From positions 124,001 through 188,000 of the forward strand of contig WNNJ02001684.1 in NCBI GenBank assembly GCA_012934845.2: DNA of 64,000 nucleotides. Direction: 5' to 3'. The translations under genes and the position numbers were made by a program. The stretch is from Pomphorhynchus laevis. Taxonomy: Eukaryota > Acanthocephala > Palaeacanthocephala > Echinorhynchida > Pomphorhynchidae. The notes below the pieces were generated by a model. The model searched no databases. It had not been told where the DNA came from and saw nothing but the letters and a program-made list of their open reading frames with translations. Numbering within the stretch: position 1 is the stretch's first letter; every line of letters starts with the position of its first letter. This document shows, piece by piece, positions 57,991-64,000 of the stretch.

Positions 57991-58271
57991 CTGTTGAAGC
58001 GATAGTTACAGAAATCTTATAATGCCGTTTTCAATCAGGGACTTTTGAAAGAACATTTAATCTTTTTGATTAAGAATACCAAAACTAATTTATTGTGAAA
58101 TCCATAGAGACAAGGTATCGATGAAGTAATTTGCAAGGGTCAATGATACCATTACGAAGAAATAACCATATTTGACGTCTTTTTGTATATTTGGAAACTA
58201 TACATTAGGAAACACTAACAAAGTAAAATGGTATTAGCAACTAAATAGAAATGTTATTAGATTAAATACAA

Positions 58272-58277
58272 TTTATT
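58272..58277 (-). terminator. Polyadenylation signal of the NPC1-like gene
   Basis: AATAAA on the minus strand, about 130 bases after the stop codon at 58406. Correct type and spacing for the 3' end of this gene. Confidence 0.55.
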
Positions 58278-58405
58278 AGCCAAAAAATATTTAGCAGCAA
58301 AAAGATTATGCATTTTAAAAATAACAAAATTGAATTATCATCTAAGCATAACATTTAAATAAGCGGCATTTCTTCGTGTGTACGAGACAACAAAAATGAC
58401 ACCGC

Positions 58406-58497
58406 TTATATAGTTGAATCAGCCACATCTTCAGGAAAAACAGTGACACTGTGAAAATCCCATAACTCCGCTTGATCATCACCTTCTTTATCTTGGC
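58406..58497 (-). CDS. NPC1: NPC1-like terminal exon: cytosolic tail
   Basis: Acceptor ATTTTAG, phase 1. Encodes [18 protein letters not shown], then [12 protein letters not shown] and TAA. Joins exactly to the LLSLIG end of the preceding exon. The tail has no vertebrate-like dileucine. Confidence 0.75.
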
Positions 58498-61400
58498 CTA
58501 AAATATTAAAGCATGAACTTTAAGCTTCTAAGCATTTGGCATTCATTTAAATTAAATTTATTTAATTTACTTGAATTAGTTACCTTTCCTTATATTTTAT
58601 TAAATAATTAATAAAACGTAACACTTGAAAAGGACTACACTGAAATAGTCGAAAATTTGTGAACAATAATTTCTTATTTTATGATTCCTCTCAATGCTTA
58701 AACGTCCTGACCTATTTTGATTAGCACATCGAACGTATCATTGGACAATTAATAAAACATTAAATATTAAAGTTTCTTAGATTTGCAAAAGCCTTTAAGT
58801 AATCATTTTTTAGAAAGCTTAATTAATAATATATATACTTCACTAATAACAATGATGCAATATACTTTACAATGATGATATAATAATGATATATAATAAT
58901 ATACTTTACAATGATGTAAAGCGCTGAGCCGAAACACATATGCAGAGTCGCAGATATTTTTATTTGCTCTAATAGCAGAATTTACCAATTCCTGCTACCA
59001 GATGTAATGAAAAATCAGTTTAATAAAATCAGTTTATAAACTGCAACTCGCAGTTTATAAAGCCAGTGTTAGTGGATAATTCGAAGATGATTTTATAATC
59101 CCGTTTAATATGATCTCTTTATAACATAATATAATTATAAATATTAACTTTATTTTTTATTTAATTATTAGCTTTAAATTGGATTATAAAATTAAAAATA
59201 TTAAAATATTTAATTATAATGCTAATATTTTATTATTATAGGTATTGGCTTATAAATTGAAATAATCGCAATGAGCAACCAAAAATTATAACAAAATAAT
59301 GTTTTTAGCGCAAAATAATACTTTTTTAAATAACACCCTCAAGTTTAATAAAATAAATAAATTTTATAAAATGCTAATCTTGGATTTTTATAAAAAAAAC
59401 ATTATACACATAATATTCACATTATTTTATGAGCAATATTATACACATAATATTCACACATATAAACGTAATATTTATACATTTATGTATATACTGTATA
59501 TATGTATAATTAATGTATAAGAGGGAAATCGATTATGATTCGTTAGATTAATAAAGCGTTAAAATTAGATAAGTTACTAATTTATTAGATTAGATACCCT
59601 ACGCTGCAAATTTTTGAAAAAGACTTTTGCGCATTTTTCAGGAAATTTGAAAGAAATATAATTAATTTAAACAAAATATGAAAATTAAACAGCTTACCTA
59701 TTAAGCTAAGTAAAATAGGCAAGAAAATTATACCATGTAAAATACCAAGCAGCACCAAACACAAATACATCCGGAAAAATAATATTGAAAATAGCTTCGA
59801 ATGTGCAAAGGCAAGAACTGAAATTCCAATTAGCTTGGTTATTCCAATTCCGGCAAAAACCTAATCAGACAAAATTACATTTGAAATATGTGATTTATTG
59901 ATTAATTGATATATAAATTGATTTACATTTATTTTGATTTATATTGATAAATAATTAATAATAAATTATATTGATTTTATTGATTTAAATTTAATATTAA
60001 GTTCATTATATTAATTGCCAAATGAACCAGATGAATTTACTTTATTATTAATAATAATAATTATTATTATTAATATTAATTAATATTAATAAATATAAAT
60101 TTTATTTACTAAGAAAAAAAAATTAATCAAAAAACTTAAAAATCTGTAAACGTCGAGCTATTACGAAATTTACTGAATTAAAAATTAATGTGAACAACAT
60201 TGTACATGAAATTTCTGATTTTCTTGGATATCGTAACGAAGTAAATTTTCTCTTTTCACAAATTACTTACAAAGTGACTCAATTACAAAGTGTAATTCAA
60301 TTTATTTAAGTGGACTTTAATAAAAATAAGTCCACTAATAAGTCCACTCTATTCAAGTGGACTTATCGGCTAAGGTTTTAAGTTTTTTTTGTCAAGTCAA
60401 CCCAAGTCTCAAAGATTCACTACACCACATATTGGATAGTTTCGATAAACTGAATTGGAATTCATTGTTACAACATACATATTTTTATCATGGAAGTAGA
60501 TGCAGTGAGGTCTGAATGCAAAGAGGTCAGAGGGCATCATTTTATTCATATGGAATGAATAAAATGTCGAATATTAAATACGAAAATGCATATTTTAAAA
60601 CAGAAATTCAGGTAATATTCGAATAAACGATTTAAGTAGTAATTGAATTTACTATAGATGAATTTACTATATGTGATTTGCATTTTTTAGCTAGAACGTG
60701 CGTGTTCACAATTAATTATTTAGTTGATTACGAATTAGCGCATTAAAGCAAAGCTTACTATAGTATAGATTAATTTAAAACAAAGTGTTTCGGAGAATAA
60801 AACGAATTAATGCTTACTGGAGTATAAATCATTGATAGATAAAAAGGTTGAGAAGAGACTCCATATAAAAGGATTTCATTAAAAATCAATTTAATTATAA
60901 ATTAAGAGAAAATATTTATTTAGTAGCGAAATATTATTTATGTAATTGCACTACTCTTAACACATATCGATGTGTTGTATTAGTAGTTATAACCCGTAAA
61001 ATTCAAATGAATTGACCAGTAAAATCGATCATTAAACGTTCAATATTAAAAGTAAATTTTCGTAACATTGAATTGGCAAATCAAATATTAAGACTTAGAA
61101 ACACTAACTGCACGACAGATATTTGCAAGTGACACTTTGAAAACACCAGAAAATTCTTTATGGAAATTATTTATTAAATAATAAATAAATTGAAAAATAA
61201 TAAAAAAAATATCTTATGGAAAAGATATGAAAACGGTGGTTAAGGAAATATTCTAGTTGATTGATCAATCAATCGGTTACTATACGATTTATAGTAAACA
61301 GTATTTTTCGAATATTTCGTACTTTATAGAATCATTACTTGATAGATATTCGGACTTTATAGAGACAACAAATGCGACGCATACTACTCAGTTACTGTAA

Positions 61401-61776
61401 TAATGAACAAGAATAGGTGTTCAGCTCATTCTAAATAGTAAATGGATACACCATTAATAGCCTAAATGATTGTTTTCGTGTTAAATCTATACGAAAATTT
61501 AAATAATCTTGTAAGATACAAGTTAAAATACAATAAAATATTCAAATTTAAATAGGAAATGTATTCAGAAAACATTAATTCAATGATATAAACGTCATGC
61601 TAAATATATTGTCAAAATATAAAATTGATGTTCTTAAAAATAAATTCAATACTTACGGAAAATCCAACTTCCCATATGGATAAAATGGATCTTTGTCTAG
61701 GGCAATCAACAGTAAAGGTATTTCTCGCAAAGTTCATAGCGATATGTGCACAAAACTCAACAGCAATACCAATTGA
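58406..61776 (-). CDS. NPC1: NPC1-type lysosomal sterol transporter, C-terminal part, three exons (gene-level entry)
   Basis: NPC1 is a polytopic membrane protein of the RND/Patched group that moves cholesterol out of late endosomes and lysosomes. Visible exons join in frame: 61657-61776, 59698-59860, 58406-58497, encoding 124 residues and a stop. Landmarks: [62 protein letters not shown]. The V-E-F-x-x-H, F-x-G-I-x-x-T-K and L-G-x-x-H-G-x-x-F-L-P-x-L-L-S sequences distinguish NPC1 from most Patched-related proteins. The last two membrane helices are seen; the sterol-sensing domain and N-terminal domain lie beyond the right edge. The cytosolic tail is acidic ([10 protein letters not shown]) and lacks the L-L-N-F sorting motif of vertebrate NPC1. 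Confidence 0.88.
58615..58752 (+). repeat. Penelope-type terminal repeat, solo copy in NPC1 intron
   Basis: Reads CACTTGAAAAGGACTACACT, AATAGTC, GAAA, then GCACATCGAACGTATCATTG, shared with 14143-14275 (ACACATCGAATGTATCAATG). No coding part nearby, so a solo or truncated copy. Confidence 0.6.
59698..59860 (-). CDS. NPC1: NPC1-like exon: last two transmembrane helices
   Basis: 54 residues, [55 protein letters not shown]. Two hydrophobic spans joined by a short polar turn. Acceptor GATTAG, donor ATAG|GTAAGC, phase 0 to 1. Confidence 0.9.
59861..61656. other. NPC1-like intron, nothing recognised
   Basis: A+T-rich. One small inverted motif at 60315-60365 (AAGTCCACT repeated in both directions). 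No exon or mobile element was seen. Confidence 0.45.
61657..61776 (-). CDS. NPC1: NPC1-like exon: V-E-F-C helix region
   Basis: 40 residues, [20 protein letters not shown], then [20 protein letters not shown]. Acceptor TTTCAG, donor TCC|GTAAGT, phase 0-0. First NPC1 exon in the window; upstream exons were looked for in 61800-64000 and not found. Confidence 0.88.
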
Positions 61777-62729
61777 CTGAAATTAACAAAACAAAAATGG
61801 TGCAAAAGCTAAACTTTAATTCGAGGTAGAATCCTCGAATTCTACCGAATAATTTAGTTAAAATTTTGATGAATCAATCACAAATAAATCATTAAAATTT
61901 AAAATGTTATATTAAAATATAAAATTTCATATTAAAAATGCGCTGTAATACATATATTTAATTTAAAATAACAAAAATTAAACATATCAAAGGAAAACTA
62001 CTTTAATAAAAAAAGTATATTGAAATACTTATAAAGTATATTTTTAAATAAGTATTACAGTATTATGATAATAATTATTATATAATTATGATAATTTTTA
62101 ATTTATAATAAATTAAAAAATAATAACGAAATAATTATAATCTATTTGAGCATTTAATAATTCAAATAACATCAAAATCACTTAATTTGAATTAAATAAA
62201 AATGATGCAAAAAGTATTCACGAAGACACATATGCAAGTGTGTGTTCGTGGATTATAATGATGAATTATAAAAACTATACATTTTAAGTAATACATTTTA
62301 TAATATATATTATAATTATATATATTAGTATATATAATTATATATATTATATATATTAGTCAATATATTTAATAATTAGTTAATAATTATAAATATTTTA
62401 TATTGATCAGTGTTCTATATGCATATTGAGGGATCAAATTCTCGAAAAATTTTAATTTTTTATTAATAAATATTACTATGAAGTCTTACTGTCGAATTTA
62501 TCAGTCAATCCTGTGAAAATCAACAGATACTAACTGGTACATACACTGAAATAGCAATTATGTCAAGGTCGGAATATTCAAGAACTTTTGTCAAATAGCT
62601 CATACATTATGCAGTCCATATGTTTTGTAGCATAATGAATTAGCTAATTTGGTAAATATCTTCTGTTTCCTTGATTATCCAGATCATGTTCTTTCTTTGC
62701 AGATATTGTTTAAAGAAAGAGTAAACTCA

Positions 62730-62875
62730 ATTGTAGTTGATCGCCAAAAGCGTATGGTCCTAAGAAATACAAAATACTTTTATCTCTTCGAGCACTCAGA
62801 CGTCACATGGTAGCTGGTTGCCTATAGCATATGCTCCTAAGAAATTAAAAATGCTTTTATTTCTTCCAGCACCAG
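62730..62875. repeat. Direct repeat of about 75 bp, two diverged copies
   Basis: TCCTAAGAAAT.AAAA and TTTTAT.TCTTC.AGCAC recur about 80 bp apart, each preceded by a TATGGTCC- or TATGCTCC-type word. Confidence 0.55.
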
Positions 62876-62896
62876 TGTCACAAGAAAGACTTTTTA

Positions 62897-62960
62897 TATA
62901 CTCGTATGTGACACTGAAGAAAACACTGAAGTGTTTTCTTCAGTGTCACATACGAGTATA
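62897..62960. repeat. Near-perfect 64-bp palindrome
   Basis: Arms of 31 bases (TATACTCGTATGTGACACTG... and its exact reverse complement) with a two-base centre (GA). Would form a long hairpin in DNA or RNA. Confidence 0.9.
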
Positions 62961-64000
62961 AGTCATTAATAGCTGATCATACGCACACCACAACCCAAAG
63001 CATATATCTCAATGGGCACAGATTGTAATTAGCACACGAGAATAATAACATAAACAACAGCAAATAAAATTAAACTATATAATTTAAATTAAAAATTATA
63101 AATTTCGGAATTAAAATTAATTTTTTTTCTGTTTACTTGTATTTTTTTTGTTTCAGATTAATTCCTGAAGAAGGTGCAAGTAGTGTAACGAAAATGATAA
63201 AACAAATTTTCTTTCTTTTTATTGGGCAATAACTTTTCAATTTATAAAAATATTAAATTCAAATTAGTATTAAAATACACAATTTGAAATTTCAAATTAT
63301 TTTTAAAAGGTGTGTTCATATTTTTAAAGGTTCAATTCAACAAGAATCATAAAATGCAAATTTAAATATAAAAATAGCATAGTTTAAATCTGATAAAATT
63401 AAATAACTTTTGCCGGATTTTATGTTGCATTGTTATAGACGGTAAATAAAGTAGAAACGAACAATTCTAATGCAGTTTCGTAGTTATCATAACTCTTGAA
63501 ATAAAAATTCCTTATGATTGTGCGTTTCAAATTATTTTGGTGAATAGCACGAAGAAATATAAAGAACCCATTAAAAACATTGAATTTTCAGTGATATATC
63601 GCAAATGGTAGTAGTATCTCTTATAACAATAATGTGCAGAGACATACCAGTACATACTTAACCATACTAGTATGGCTAAGTAGCGTGGCCATTATCTGTA
63701 GCTAGCAAATGGGAGTATCGCCTACCGACGAGTATCAATAACTAAGCAACGTCAGTTATTGGAATTGTTTGTTTTGATTTTCTTATTTGGCCTCTACAGC
63801 CAAATGAAGAATAATTCGCCGAGATTACATAATTTTCATTGATTATTTCGCCAACGGTATTGTATCGATTGCTTTCTAAGCGCATAAATTTTATTAAAAT
63901 GTATTTCTAATTATAATTCAACAATTTTCGATCTTGGGATCATTTATAATAATTTCCGAATTGATGTACAAAACTCAATTAGTCTATTTTCGTTCTAGAT
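62961..64000. other. Right end of window, nothing firm
   Basis: Lies within or upstream of the next NPC1 intron. A CTGAAGA...CGAAA motif at 63165-63193 has only a weak helix. No NPC1 exon was found here. Confidence 0.35.

Noticed and set aside
59299-59520. Plus-strand 73-codon frame
   Set aside because: Composed of A+T-rich codons (N, K, I, F, Y) with internal repeats; lies in an NPC1 intron with no splice or start context.
62510-62560. Further upstream NPC1 exon on the minus strand
   Set aside because: An acceptor-like TATTTCAG is present, but all frames lack the hydrophobic V-N-L helix expected before S-I-G-I-A.

Overview
The window is animal nuclear DNA, very A+T-rich, with intron-split genes and many decayed retroelements. 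No tRNA, rRNA, operon or CRISPR array was seen. The gene set (a twitchin/projectin-type giant muscle protein, a secreted multi-Kunitz protein, an NPC1-type sterol transporter), the mix of very short (45-54 bp) and kilobase introns, and Penelope-like plus RTE/CR1-like retroelements indicate an invertebrate. An ecdysozoan or lophotrochozoan is plausible, but the sequence alone does not fix the phylum.

Region 1 (189-27380, minus strand) is the 5' part of the twitchin/projectin-like gene, which runs off the left edge. I could chain 28 exons with GT/AG borders and matching phases; together they give an uninterrupted frame of 4592 nt, about 1530 residues. Domain order from the N terminus is Ig, K-T-E-rich elastic linker, Ig, Ser/Arg linker with protein-kinase-A-like sites, five Ig, Fn3, Fn3, Ig, Fn3, Fn3 (cut by the edge). 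The introns hold minisatellites, fold-back repeats and retroelement scraps.

Region 2 (27381-38200) has no recognisable host gene. It separates the divergent starts of the twitchin and Kunitz genes. It contains a diverged repeat pair (28.4 and 29.1 kb), two adjacent Penelope-like reverse-transcriptase remnants (33.5-35.2 kb) and a 186-bp satellite array (36.0-37.6 kb).

Region 3 (38225-51774, plus strand) is a six-exon secreted Kunitz-inhibitor gene with a TATA box, a signal-peptide exon and five single-exon Kunitz domains, all on phase-1 introns. Domains 4-5 are a near-identical duplicate of domains 2-3. Intron 1 contains Penelope-like fragments, including a GIY-YIG remnant. Intron 2 contains a 2.5-kb non-LTR retrotransposon of clearly higher G+C.

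Region 4 (51775-58400) is gene-poor: minisatellites, a second LINE reverse-transcriptase scrap, a G+C-rich island and a probable hAT transposase relic. Region 5 (58406-61776, minus strand) carries the last three coding exons of an NPC1 homologue; the rest of that gene lies beyond the right edge. The last 2 kb hold a 64-bp near-perfect palindrome and other repeats.

The three genes are functionally unrelated (sarcomere mechanics, extracellular protease inhibition, lysosomal sterol export). The most unusual non-coding signals are recurrent hammerhead-like motifs in Penelope-type repeats and a pseudoknot-forming tail on an endonuclease-less Penelope-like family.
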